In this document: positions 11,293 to 19,960 of the stretch, piece by piece
How positions within the stretch are numbered: the first letter of the stretch is position 1
How the letters are laid out: each line of letters starts with the position of its first letter
Origin: Komagataeibacter sucrofermentans DSM 15973
GTDB taxonomy: Bacteria; Pseudomonadota; Alphaproteobacteria; Acetobacterales; Acetobacteraceae
DNA length: 64,000 bases
Reading direction: 5' to 3'
Assembly: GCF_040581405.1 (NCBI RefSeq)
Contig: NZ_CP137157.1
Span: 500,001-564,000 of the forward strand
Program-made: the position numbers and the translations under genes
The notes under the pieces: model-generated
Database searches by the model: none
Seen by the model: only the letters and a program-made list of their open reading frames with translations
What the model was told of the DNA's origin: nothing

Positions 11293-11742
11293 TATCTGCA
11301 CTCCCTTCCCGGGGGCCTTATGGCCACGGGCGCGGCTATCAGGAACACAGTGTGTATCGGTGTACGAGTAAGAAAGATTTAATTCATGAATAACACAAGT
11401 TCGTGAATAATTTACTTATCTTATATTTTTGGTGATTTATATATTCGGAATACAAAGCCATTCTGTATCGAATAAAAAATGATTTTATGATCGTGTCGCC
11501 ATCATGGCCACCCCGGGCGCGGATCGCCGCTGCTGCAAAAACTGTTACCGCCCGCTTCAGAGCCGCCTTCACCAGAAGACATGCAGGATGTGTCTTTATT
11601 CCTTGCATGTCCTGTTTTTATGGCCCGGTATCCCGCCATAAACCGGCCGGGTAATGCGCACGGTATCCTCCATGAAACTTCAGCGGACAGAGGCGCTTTA
11701 TAGCGGCACGGAACATGCTTCATGTGCATGAAAGGACAGGCC
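11293..11742. other. Divergent intergenic region oprB / DUF1264
   Basis: 450 nt, AT-rich around 11385-11500, between the divergent oprB and DUF1264 genes, so it must hold both promoters. An inverted repeat GACATGCAGGA / TCCTTGCATGTC at 11578-11612, followed by CTGTTTTT, could be a terminator-like hairpin or an operator. No gene is seen. Confidence 0.5.
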
Positions 11743-12537
11743 ATGTCGTTCCTTCATAACTTCACCTGCCGCCGATGTTTCAGCCGCACGCTGGCTGCAA
11801 CCCTTGTTGCGGCACCCCTTTCGGCAATTGCAGGGCGCAGGGCCGGTGCGGCGGACAAAAAGCTGGCTCCTGTTCCCGGCGGCCCCACATCCCTGCGCAG
11901 CGATATGCTCGACGTGGCGGCGGATACGCTACAGGTCAAGAAACCGATTGATGCGATGAGCGCGTATCTGAGCGGTTTCCATTTCTATGCCGATGATCTG
12001 GGCCGTCAGGTGGAGGCCAACCATTTCTGCACGCATCTGAGCGAGGGTTTCCATCAATGCGTGATTTATGAAGCCAACCAGAAAAATGCCAGGTTGATCG
12101 GCATTGAATACATTGTCAGTGAAAAAATATTCAGGACACTCCCTGAAGAAGAAAAGAAATTATGGCATAGCCATCATTACGAGGTAAAATCCGGCATGCT
12201 TGTCGCACCCGGCGTGCCCGATATGGGCGAGCATGCTTTCATGGCCGATCTCGTCACCACGTACGGCAAGACATGGCACACCTGGCAGATCGACCGGGAC
12301 AATGAACTGCCTCTGGGCATTCCCCAGTTGATGATGGGCTTTACCAAAGACGGTCAGATCCGTCAGTCCCTTCTGGATGACCGGGACAGGCGTTTCGATA
12401 TTTCCACCCGGAGCGAAAAAGAGAACCGTGCCGATATCCCGACGCCACAGATTGTGGCGGGCGCCAACACCTGGCAGGGCGGCACGACGCCACAGTTGCA
12501 GCTTGTTCAGATGCCCGTAAAAAATCCTGCGCAATAA
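11743..12537 (+). CDS. Secreted DUF1264 (oil-body-associated-like) protein
   Basis: 264 residues. A basic N-terminus with RRCFSR and a hydrophobic stretch to about residue 38 look like an export signal. The body matches DUF1264: HFYADDLGRQVEANHFC, FHQCVIYE, NARLIGIEYIVSEKIF, LPEEEKKLWHSHHYEVKSG and PLGIPQLMMGFT. The family is named after plant oil-body proteins; bacterial members have no proven role. The start is set by AAAGGA 7 nt before ATG 11743, and two earlier in-frame ATGs lack such a site. It appears to be a single-gene unit, with a GCCTCCT/AGGAGGC stem at 12571-12596 just after it. Confidence 0.8.
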   Translation: MSFLHNFTCRRCFSRTLAATLVAAPLSAIAGRRAGAADKKLAPVPGGPTSLRSDMLDVAADTLQVKKPIDAMSAYLSGFHFYADDLGRQVEANHFCTHLSEGFHQCVIYEANQKNARLIGIEYIVSEKIFRTLPEEEKKLWHSHHYEVKSGMLVAPGVPDMGEHAFMADLVTTYGKTWHTWQIDRDNELPLGIPQLMMGFTKDGQIRQSLLDDRDRRFDISTRSEKENRADIPTPQIVAGANTWQGGTTPQLQLVQMPVKNPAQ

Positions 12538-12780
12538 TAAATGAATAACCCCTGCATTTCCCGACGCCCGGCCTCCTGAAAATGAGGAGAGGAGGCATTG
12601 ATGGGAAAGTCCGATTTCTGTTCGCGCGGGTGCATGGGTGTGAAACCGGTCGTGACAGAAAGGCTTTTCAGGAATGCTGATCTCCAGAACCGGCTCTTGA
12701 GGGTTAAAACAGGAGATTTCTGCCTGTTCTGCAGGTACGGGCATATGGCCGACATTACCAGGTGTTTTCTCTCTTGATTG

Positions 12781-13716
12781 ATGACGACTTCAAGTAGCAT
12801 ACTGCGGGTCATGATCAGGCAGCCCCTCTCTATCCAGCCAATCCCGTATCAGGGCAGCAAGCGCGCCCTGGCGCCGCGTATCTGTAGTTTGTTCCCGCAG
12901 AAAGTAGGAACACTTTATGAGCCGTTTGCGGGATCTGCAGCCATTACGTTGTTTGCAGCAACCCATGATCTGGCTGATCGATTTATCATTGGTGATTGTT
13001 ACGGCCCGCTTGTTGAATTATGGAAACTCATTATCGAGACCCCTTCGGAACTCTCTGAAAGATATGCCGAAGTCTGGCAGGCTCAATTTGAGGTGGGGCT
13101 CTCTCACTTCAATGATGTACGTGCCCAATACAATGAAAACAGTGATCCCGTTCTTCTGCTGTATCTGATTGCGCGATGTGTTAAAAATGCTGTCAGATTC
13201 AATAAGGAAGGGAAATTCACGCAGTCCGCCGATAAGCGGCGCACGGGAATGAAGCCTGATCGCCTGACACGCACAGTTCACGCTGCAAGTCGGTTGCTTA
13301 AAGGCCGGACAACCACATTTCATGGTGATTTTCTGGGCTGCGTAAACGGCGCGTCAAGTAATGACCTGATCTATATGGATCCGCCATATCATGGAACAAC
13401 CTATGGAACGGACAAGAGATATGCTTCCGGCCTGGAACGGGAACGTCTTATAGAAGGACTGCATCACCTGGATGCACAATCCGTTCCTTATATCCTGTCA
13501 TATGATGGTCAGATGGGTGATAAGGTTTACGGGGAACCGTTGCCGCCCACCGTTAATGCTGACCGCCTGGCTATCCATGCTGGTCGTTCATCCCAGGCAA
13601 CCATTAGTGGAAAAGTCGCAGAAACCATCGAGAGCCTTTATGTTTCCCGGTCCCTGAATGCACAGGATGCTGATATCTACCGGCCCAAACCAGCGCAGGA
13701 GCGACTATTCGTTTAG
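12781..13716 (+). CDS. DNA adenine-N6 methyltransferase (D12 class)
   Basis: The modification half of a type II restriction-modification cassette. It transfers a methyl group from S-adenosylmethionine to adenine in the recognition site. Dam/D12-type motifs appear in order: SAM-binding PIPYQGSKR (about 20-28), EPFAGSAA motif I (about 47-54), VRFNKEGKF, and catalytic DPPY (about 200-203). The first ATG is 12781; an ATG at 12811 (MIRQPLSIQPIPYQGS) fits the family N-terminus equally well, and no strong ribosome site settles it. The coding DNA is AT-richer than its neighbours. It converges on the nuclease gene, with a 12-bp overlap of the 3' ends. Confidence 0.9.
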   Translation: MTTSSSILRVMIRQPLSIQPIPYQGSKRALAPRICSLFPQKVGTLYEPFAGSAAITLFAATHDLADRFIIGDCYGPLVELWKLIIETPSELSERYAEVWQAQFEVGLSHFNDVRAQYNENSDPVLLLYLIARCVKNAVRFNKEGKFTQSADKRRTGMKPDRLTRTVHAASRLLKGRTTTFHGDFLGCVNGASSNDLIYMDPPYHGTTYGTDKRYASGLERERLIEGLHHLDAQSVPYILSYDGQMGDKVYGEPLPPTVNADRLAIHAGRSSQATISGKVAETIESLYVSRSLNAQDADIYRPKPAQERLFV

Positions 13717-14439
13717 TTTGCGTTTGATAAGGTCAGCCAGTGAAATTCCATCATTGACAGCCTGTTGTGCCAGATGATCATAAATAAGGGTTTCCTGACC
13801 GCTCCATATTAGGTCAATACGCCTGCATGGCTCTCCACAAATATGCGTATAGTGTTCAGGAAACGCCCAGAAGCACGATTTGCAAAAATCAGGAGAGCGC
13901 GCGCCTGAGAAATTGGGACAGTGCTCACAAGCCCAACTTTTCTGGCGGTTTGATGAGGCATCCAGCAGCATGAATAACGATGGATCAAAAGAGCCGTCAT
14001 CACCAGAAATCTCATAGGGAATTCGATGATCTATCTGCAGGCAGGCTTCTGGTAGAAGTGTATGAGTGATGGCATCACGAGAACCATGCAACGCGATTAG
14101 GTCTTGCTTTAACTTTTTTGGAAATGCTTTCCGCCCACCAATGCGACCATGAACAATATCGGCGGCATCACCAAATGTATATACGCCCATACGGCGTTTG
14201 GTACCTGGTTTAATAACGCTATGTGTTATTAGAGGAATACCGTTTTCCCGAACATCCCTGATTGCTCTTGGTGGGTGATTATATTCAGTACTTAATTGTT
14301 CATTGGTTATGAAACCGTTTTCAAGAATACGATCTATTACAGCACGAGCACGTTTTGCCTGAACACTCTCGCAAAGTTTGCGCATTTTCGGATCCAGAGA
14401 TGATGCTGGTGTTTTTTTTATGCTGTTAATATCAGTCAT
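13705..14439 (-). CDS. Type II restriction endonuclease, HNH type
   Basis: 244 residues, judged to be the nuclease partner of the adjacent methylase. The N-terminal half has a winged-helix-like region (VIDRILENGFITNEQLSTEY, residues about 34-53). The C-terminal half has an HNH-like core, with QIDHRIPYE (His about 138) and SSNRQKSWACEHC (Asn about 164), interleaved with paired cysteines (about 171, 174, 186, 189) that could bind zinc. Family assignment rests on these motifs and on context: it follows a controller-protein gene with an 8-bp overlap and faces a D12 methylase. Recognition sequence is unknown. Low GC suggests acquisition by transfer. Confidence 0.75.
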   Translation of the reverse strand: MTDINSIKKTPASSLDPKMRKLCESVQAKRARAVIDRILENGFITNEQLSTEYNHPPRAIRDVRENGIPLITHSVIKPGTKRRMGVYTFGDAADIVHGRIGGRKAFPKKLKQDLIALHGSRDAITHTLLPEACLQIDHRIPYEISGDDGSFDPSLFMLLDASSNRQKSWACEHCPNFSGARSPDFCKSCFWAFPEHYTHICGEPCRRIDLIWSGQETLIYDHLAQQAVNDGISLADLIKRKLNE

Positions 14440-14671
14440 GTTTAATCTCTAATAGGTGTGATGGCGATACATTTAAAGCATTGGAAAGTGATTCCAATGT
14501 TGATAACGTTATATTTCTTTCAGATCGCTCAACTGAACCAATGTATGTTCTATGGTATCCACAAATATAAGCAAGCTCTTCTTGAGATAGCCCCATGGTC
14601 AAGCGTAACCGCTTAACATTTGAAGCAATTATATATCTAAGCTTCTTGCCGTCTGTTTCTTGGTTACTCAT
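14432..14671 (-). CDS. XRE-family controller (C) protein of the R-M system
   Basis: 79 residues, almost entirely one helix-turn-helix domain (VKRLRLTMGLSQEELAYICG, then HRTYIGSVERSERNITLSTL). Size and position match C proteins, which delay nuclease expression until DNA has been methylated. It lies directly upstream of, and overlaps, the nuclease gene. A near-perfect palindrome at 14699-14720, 28 nt before its start codon, is a good candidate operator for autoregulation. Base composition is clearly AT-rich relative to flanking genes. Confidence 0.85.
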   Translation of the reverse strand: MSNQETDGKKLRYIIASNVKRLRLTMGLSQEELAYICGYHRTYIGSVERSERNITLSTLESLSNALNVSPSHLLEIKHD

Positions 14672-14698
14672 GATTGTAGCATCGTTGAGTAAAGAACA

Positions 14699-14720
14699 CT
14701 TTAAGTCTACAGACTTTAAG
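14699..14720. promoter_or_regulatory. Palindromic C-box candidate
   Basis: CTTTAAGTC-TACA-GACTTTAAG: 8 of 9 arm positions are complementary. It lies 28-49 nt upstream of the controller-gene start, where autoregulatory C-boxes are found. It differs from the best-known GACT-TAT-AGTC type. Confidence 0.6.
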
Positions 14721-14969
14721 TAGCTTCCTGCAGGTAAAATGTCTTTCCCTCCCGAAGTGCTCTATGGGCGCAGGAAAATGTCAGTTCTGGCGCACTGCAT
14801 GTATGGTCACTTTGCTGGCTACGAACAGCTTTGCCAATTTCTGGTATGATTTTCCTGCACCCTGTTTCCCCAATCAGTGCGCATGCGGGGAATTGAGTTG
14901 TCTTATTCATTGGGAAGGATGCTGTTTGACGCCGCCTTTGCCAAACACAGGCGGCGCCCGAATGCTCTT

Positions 14970-15689
14970 TTATGCCATGGCGGAGACAGAAGCTTTTTCA
15001 TCCATGAAGTCAGCCAGTTCGGCTAACGTGGCAAAGTGATAATCAGGAATGGTGGCTTCTTCTACAGCAATGGTCGCACCATAGCCTTCCAGGCCCTGCC
15101 GGCGTTCGATCCAGCATACGCAATAGCCCATTTCCCGCGCAATGCCGATATCATGGAACTGGCTCTGGGCTACATGCAGGATCTTGTCCTTTACAATACC
15201 GTCACGGCTGAGGCGTCCGCGCGTAAAGGCAAAGAATTCCGGGGTCGGCTTTTCACACAGCGCATCATCTACCGTAACGGTATCAAAAAAAGGATAGTCC
15301 AAAGACTTTTCCAGCCCGGCAAATGCCCAGCGCTGGCAGTTTGTCATGGCTACCAGTTTGAAATGCTTCGAAAGCCGCTTCAGGGCCGCGACCGTATCGG
15401 GGAAGGGCTTCCAGTTGCGGGCATCCTGCGCAAAGGCCTGGGCGATGGCGTCATCGCGCGGCAGGTCAAACTGTTCGGCCAGGATGTGATAGACGGGCAC
15501 CATATCATCAGGAAACAGGAGCGTGCCTGCACGGTCATGCGCTGCGCCATAGGCGGCGAGAAAGGCCTCGCGGTCCATGGCCTGCCCAGCTGCGCCACAA
15601 TGGGCGTGGATGAAGTCCACCATACCGCTTTCAAAATCGATCAGGGTTCCAACCACATCAAATGTCAGTACTTCAGGCCATGATTTCAT
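14970..15689 (-). CDS. HAD-superfamily hydrolase, dehalogenase-like (copy 1)
   Basis: 239 residues, cytoplasmic. The nucleophile motif is LTFDVVGTLID (Asp about 11), motif II is VAMTN, the lysine motif is CEKPTPEF, and the last motif is VAQSQFHDI. It is annotated by homology as 2-haloacid dehalogenase type II. However, the proven dehalogenase segment S-S-N-x-x-D is replaced here, and the second Asp needed by phosphatases is missing, so the substrate is open. AAGGAG lies 7 nt before the ATG. It appears to be a single-gene unit, with a GCCGCC/GGCGGC hairpin just after it (about 14932-14956). It is closely related to the copy at 44139-44858 (same length, many identical blocks). Confidence 0.75.
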   Translation of the reverse strand: MKSWPEVLTFDVVGTLIDFESGMVDFIHAHCGAAGQAMDREAFLAAYGAAHDRAGTLLFPDDMVPVYHILAEQFDLPRDDAIAQAFAQDARNWKPFPDTVAALKRLSKHFKLVAMTNCQRWAFAGLEKSLDYPFFDTVTVDDALCEKPTPEFFAFTRGRLSRDGIVKDKILHVAQSQFHDIGIAREMGYCVCWIERRQGLEGYGATIAVEEATIPDYHFATLAELADFMDEKASVSAMA

Positions 15690-15875
15690 GTCAGCACTCC
15701 TTGCCGCGATTGCTGTAATTCAGCGGCATCCCATTATCTGAAGGCAAGTCCTTCATGAATCATGCCTATCATTACGAACTAGGAATATAATGCTGAACAC
15801 CACATGATTTTCAGCGCTTTGCGCCGTTCTGCCCGGGCCGGATAGGGCAAAAGCCAAGGCATTGCGCCTGTGCGC

Positions 15876-16076
15876 CTAGCGCCGCATGAGCCACAGGATG
15901 CACGAAACAAGGAGGCTGATGAGCAGGCCACTCGTTATTGGCATATAAAGGGTGAAATTTGGCCGCTGTATCAGAATATCGCCCGGTAGCCTGCCAAAGG
16001 GCAGGCGCGACAGGAAAGGCCAGAACAGGCCTGCGGCCACAAGAAGCACGCCTGCGGCAATCAGAATGCGGGGCAT
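15876..16076 (-). CDS. DUF2905 small membrane protein
   Basis: 66 residues with two hydrophobic helices (about 4-23 and 45-63) separated by the conserved segment GRLPGDILIQRPNFTLYMPI. This is the DUF2905 pattern, a widespread bacterial inner-membrane family of unknown role. The gene stands alone, divergent from the HAD gene to its right. Confidence 0.85.
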   Translation of the reverse strand: MPRILIAAGVLLVAAGLFWPFLSRLPFGRLPGDILIQRPNFTLYMPITSGLLISLLVSCILWLMRR

Positions 16077-16490
16077 CGGGTATGATCCAGTCCAGTCATG
16101 ATCGGCTTGTCCGTGCCTGTGTCATATACACGGTCTTCTGTCATGAAAATGGAGATCATGATGCCAGGATCAAGCCCTGCTCCCGCACGGCATGTGCAGG
16201 CTGCATGCGCAATGCCCCATATTCTGCTGTTTCATGAGCCGGGACGACATGGAATATCGTTTTTACATCGAAATATAATCAAATGGTGCATGGCAGGTGT
16301 GTCATCGTATCGTTAATGAAACGCTTGTGCTTCAACTGGCTTCATGAAGGGATTGAATGAAACAGGATCATCAATTCAATATATATCATATTACATATCG
16401 TAAAATGTACATGAGCTTAAAGTAAGGTTACTTTATGCTTCCGGTCAGCCCCGGAGGCATGATGCATTTTTCGAAATGATGGAGCGCATG
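16077..16490. other. Divergent intergenic region with palindrome
   Basis: 414 nt, AT-rich from about 16260. It contains an 8-2-8 perfect inverted repeat at 16418-16435. No convincing gene is seen; short frames at 16098-16316 lack motifs. Confidence 0.5.
16418..16435. promoter_or_regulatory. Perfect inverted repeat, operator candidate
   Basis: TAAAGTAA-GG-TTACTTTA, 55 nt upstream of the HAD gene start at 16491. It is the right size and place for a dimeric repressor or activator site. The binding protein is unknown. Confidence 0.5.
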
Positions 16491-17216
16491 ATGAAATTAA
16501 AAGACTTCAAGGTTCTGACCTTTGACTGTTACGGCACCCTGATTGATTGGGAAACGGGCATCATCAACGCCCTGACCCCCCTGACATCACGCCTCAGGAC
16601 GCCGCTCAGCCGCGATGCCATCCTGCAGGCACATGCCAAATATGAGTCCCGCCAGCAGAAATGGACTCCCGGCCGCCCCTATCCGGCCATTCTGGCCAGT
16701 GTCTATCGCCGCCTTGCTGAGGAGTGGGGCGTGCCGCATACCATTTCCGAAGCGCAGGATTACGGGCAGTCCGTTCCGAACTGGCCTGCATTCCCCGATA
16801 GCACCGAAGCGCTTCAGTATCTCAAACAGCATTTCAGGCTGGTGATCCTGTCCAATGTTGATGCCCGTTCCTTCAGTGGCAGCAATGCGCGGCTGAATGT
16901 CGTGTTTGATGGCATCTACACCGCCGAGGATATCGGGTCGTACAAGCCGTCCATGCGCAATTTTGAATACATGCTCGAATATCTTGCCGACCTCGGGCTG
17001 GGGCCGTCAGATGTCTTGCACACGGCGGAAAGCCTGTTCCACGACCATCAGCCTGCCAACAAGGCGGGGCTGGCCTCGTGCTGGATCTACCGCCGCCATG
17101 CGCAGGACGGGTTCGGGGCGACGATGGACCCCGGTGCGATGCCGAACATTGATTTCCGCTTCAATTCCATGGCGGAACTCGCCGAGGCCCACAGGAAAGA
17201 GATGGCCGAAGGCTGA
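16491..17216 (+). CDS. HAD-superfamily hydrolase, dehalogenase-like (copy 2)
   Basis: 241 residues. Motifs: LTFDCYGTLIDWETG (Asp about 11), VILSNVD, YKPSMRNFEYML and a final HTAESLFHDH. Tyr two residues after the nucleophile follows haloacid dehalogenases rather than phosphatases, yet the final motif has E-S-L in place of S-S-N. I chose ATG 16491 because GGAG sits 6 nt upstream; an earlier ATG at 16476 lacks a ribosome site. The gene leads the co-directional group that continues with the spermidine-dehydrogenase-like gene 51 nt downstream. Substrate unknown. Confidence 0.75.
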   Translation: MKLKDFKVLTFDCYGTLIDWETGIINALTPLTSRLRTPLSRDAILQAHAKYESRQQKWTPGRPYPAILASVYRRLAEEWGVPHTISEAQDYGQSVPNWPAFPDSTEALQYLKQHFRLVILSNVDARSFSGSNARLNVVFDGIYTAEDIGSYKPSMRNFEYMLEYLADLGLGPSDVLHTAESLFHDHQPANKAGLASCWIYRRHAQDGFGATMDPGAMPNIDFRFNSMAELAEAHRKEMAEG

Positions 17217-17267
17217 GGCCCGTTTCCCTGTCATCATTTCCCGATATCCCAGGTGTTGAGGTCATGT

Positions 17268-19265
17268 ATGAAAAGCAGCGATAAACGACTGGGCATGGGC
17301 GCCGCGATTTCACGGCGTGATCTCATTCATGGCCTTGGCGCAACCGCGCTTGGCGCTGCCATGACCCGATCGGGCGCGAGCCAGGCCGCCACACCCGAGA
17401 GCGTGCAGGCAGCCCTGAGCAATTACGCGGGCCCGATTGCGGATGCCGCGACCTATCCCCCATTGCGCGAGGGCATGCGCGGCGCCCATCCCGGTGCGTT
17501 CGAGGCCGCGCATGGCCGCCGTGATGGCATGGCTTATCCTGCTCCGGTCCCGACCGGCGAAACCTATGACCTTGTGGTGGTTGGCGGCGGGCTGAGCGGG
17601 CTTGCCGCGGCCTGTTTCTACCGTCGGCGCTTCGGGCCGGAGGCGCGGGTTCTGGTGCTCGACAATCATGACGATTTCGGGGGGCATGCCAAGCGCAACG
17701 AGTTTGTCAGTGATGGGCGCACGCTCATGACCACCGGGGGCTCGGCCTATTTTGTCGCGCCCGATCAGTGGACGGATCAGGCAAAGGCATTCGTCAAAAG
17801 CCTTGGCGCCGATTTTACGATCAAACGCAAGGAAACCAGCCCTTTCGCCGCGTTGGGCATGCGGCCTGCAACCTTTCTGTCGCGTGGCAGCGGGGGCGAC
17901 GGGCGGCTTTACCCGCATGTCCGTTTTACCGCGCCAACGCCCGAGTTCCTCAAGGCTGCGCATCTGCCGCAGCGCGTGCGCCAGGATCTCGCCGCGGTCT
18001 ATCACGGCACGGTCGATTATATGGCGGGCATGACCACGGCGCAGAAAATCGCGCGCCTGCAATCCATAACATACAAGCAGTACCTGCTGGATTACGTGAA
18101 GGTAGCCCCCGAGAGCCTGCCGTGGCTACCGGGCGTGTGGTGCATGAGCAAGACCGCCGCCAGCGCCTGGTTTGCCTATTTCCGCTATGCCCCGGGTTTT
18201 TCAACGCTGGGGGTGGCGCGCGCGCCCTATTCGCCCGAGGCCCCGGAGGACGAGGCGGCTGACTTTCATATGCCCGCAGGCAATTCGGATCTGGCGCGGC
18301 TTATGGTGCGCGAACTCGTGCCGCAATCCCTGCCGCAGGGCACATGGCAGTCGCTGGAAACGGTGCGGCTGCGCTATGACATGCTTGACCGCCCGAAGGC
18401 CCCGGCCCGCATCCGGCTCAACAGTATTGTGGTGCGTGTCCAGCATGTCGGAGTGGCCCCGGTGGGGCTGTTTGAACCCGAAACGCGCCCGGTCGCAGTG
18501 GATTACATGCGTGATGGCAAATGCAGCCGCGTAATGGCGAAGAATGTCATTCTGGCGGGCAATAACAACATGATCCCCTATCTTTGCCCCGAAATGCCCG
18601 AAGAACAGAAAGCCGCCCAGCACAAGGCCGTGCGCGCCGCCAACCAGATAACCACCGTCCTGATCCGCAACTGGGAGGCCTTCCGCAAGGCCGGGGTGAC
18701 GCATGTGGATACACCAACCGGCTTCTTTGGCAGTTTTGCCCTATCTGTGCCGTGGGCGCAGGATGATGGGGTGCCGGATATGGACCCCGGCAAGGGCGTT
18801 ATCGTTATCTTCATGACCGGGACCAATTCCGGAATTCTCAATAACGAAACCATGACACGCGCCATCATGGGCACCGACATGCCCGACAACCTGACCATGC
18901 AGCAGCAGTTCAGGATGGTCAGGATGGGCCTGCTCCAGACACCCTTCGCGGTTTTTGAACGCGCCGTGCGCACCCAGATGAATGATGCGCTTGGCCCCTA
19001 TGGGTTTGATGCTGCGCGTGACATTGTGGGCATTACCGTCAATCGCTGGCCGCATGGTTTTGCCATGGCGCAGAATTCGCTGTTTGATCCGCCCAGCCCG
19101 ACGGGTGAGCAGCCCTGCGAGATCGCCCGCCGCCAGTTTGGCCGGATCTCCATCGCCAATAGCGATGCCTCGGGGCAGGACCTGTGCAATACCGCCATCG
19201 ATCAGGCCTGGCGCGCGGTAGAAGAAATGGTGCCCCATAATTACGGTTACTATAACAGGATATAG
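17268..19265 (+). CDS. Tat-exported FAD oxidoreductase, spermidine dehydrogenase-like
   Basis: 665 residues. A twin-arginine signal (SRRDLIHGLGATALGAA, about 15-31) sends the folded flavoprotein to the periplasm. The FAD fold starts at YDLVVVGGGLSGLAAA (about 99-114), followed by LDNHDDFGGHAKRNEF. The layout, including YPPLREGMRGAHPGAFE before the dinucleotide fold, resembles Pseudomonas spermidine dehydrogenase, which cleaves polyamines to an aldehyde and an amine. I chose ATG 17268, preceded by GAGG at 6 nt, over a GTG five codons earlier. Polyamine use is inferred by resemblance. A periplasmic step would pass aldehydes or amines to the nearby permease and cytoplasmic enzymes. Confidence 0.75.
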   Translation: MKSSDKRLGMGAAISRRDLIHGLGATALGAAMTRSGASQAATPESVQAALSNYAGPIADAATYPPLREGMRGAHPGAFEAAHGRRDGMAYPAPVPTGETYDLVVVGGGLSGLAAACFYRRRFGPEARVLVLDNHDDFGGHAKRNEFVSDGRTLMTTGGSAYFVAPDQWTDQAKAFVKSLGADFTIKRKETSPFAALGMRPATFLSRGSGGDGRLYPHVRFTAPTPEFLKAAHLPQRVRQDLAAVYHGTVDYMAGMTTAQKIARLQSITYKQYLLDYVKVAPESLPWLPGVWCMSKTAASAWFAYFRYAPGFSTLGVARAPYSPEAPEDEAADFHMPAGNSDLARLMVRELVPQSLPQGTWQSLETVRLRYDMLDRPKAPARIRLNSIVVRVQHVGVAPVGLFEPETRPVAVDYMRDGKCSRVMAKNVILAGNNNMIPYLCPEMPEEQKAAQHKAVRAANQITTVLIRNWEAFRKAGVTHVDTPTGFFGSFALSVPWAQDDGVPDMDPGKGVIVIFMTGTNSGILNNETMTRAIMGTDMPDNLTMQQQFRMVRMGLLQTPFAVFERAVRTQMNDALGPYGFDAARDIVGITVNRWPHGFAMAQNSLFDPPSPTGEQPCEIARRQFGRISIANSDASGQDLCNTAIDQAWRAVEEMVPHNYGYYNRI

Positions 19266-19319
19266 TCATATCCACGATGGGCGACCCTATTGTTGTCTCC
19301 TGTCGTGGCATGGAGCAGA

Positions 19320-19871
19320 ATGCACATGTACAGGAAATATTTCTCCACCGTGTTCAGGTCACGCTGGCCCGGGGCCGCGATGGGCCTGCTGGTTGTGGCC
19401 ATGATGTCGGGAGCACCAGCCGCCAGGGCGGCGGAAGAAGCATGGCGTGGCACCGATGCGCGCGAGCAGGTGTCCGCCGCGCTGCTCGGGCCGTGGAAAG
19501 CTGACATTGCCGCCTCGCATTACACCGACCCGCCACCGCGCAAGGCGCTGCGGTTCTTTTCCTATACGGAGGGGGGAAAGGTCCTTGTCTCCTTCATGAC
19601 GCTGAATGCCAAGGGCCAGTTCAGTTCCGGGCACTGGGCTGCTCAGGTCGATGGCACGCCCGGCATCGAGTATCACAGCCAGGGCGGCGCGATCCCGTTC
19701 AATGTCGTGTATTTTACAAAAGTCGATGATGACAATTACCACCTTGTTGTCAAAAGGAATGGCAAGGTGGAAATCACGGCGGATTACGCTCTCTCCAGAG
19801 ATGGCAGGACACTCTCCTATCGTTATGGGGGCACGGTGGTTGTCTATCACCGTTGGGACATGATGGAATAA
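19320..19871 (+). CDS. Secreted lipocalin-like hypothetical protein
   Basis: 183 residues. A basic start and hydrophobic stretch end in an Ala-x-Ala site (PAARAAEEA, about residue 38), so it is exported. The body resembles small lipocalin-like proteins with the pattern GPWKADIAAS-Y-PPPRKA followed by antiparallel strands and NGKVEITADYALSRDGRTLS. The ribosome site GGAG lies 4 nt before ATG 19320. It follows the Tat flavoprotein by 54 nt and may share its transcript. No function is known. Confidence 0.6.
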   Translation: MHMYRKYFSTVFRSRWPGAAMGLLVVAMMSGAPAARAAEEAWRGTDAREQVSAALLGPWKADIAASHYTDPPPRKALRFFSYTEGGKVLVSFMTLNAKGQFSSGHWAAQVDGTPGIEYHSQGGAIPFNVVYFTKVDDDNYHLVVKRNGKVEITADYALSRDGRTLSYRYGGTVVVYHRWDMME

Positions 19872-19960
19872 GGCCTGATGCTTCCGGCGCACTATGAGCC
19901 CATTACGTCGGAAAAACATCTGCACCATTTGCCCTGTTATTATGATGGAGAGTGAGCCCC

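Noticed and set aside
11578-11612. Inverted repeat upstream of DUF1264 as a terminator
   Set aside because: No gene ends upstream on that strand; kept only as a note in the gap entry.
14672-14682. TACAAT directly before the controller start codon as a -10 box for a leaderless mRNA
   Set aside because: It sits one base from the ATG, too close for the transcript to include the start codon; probably chance.
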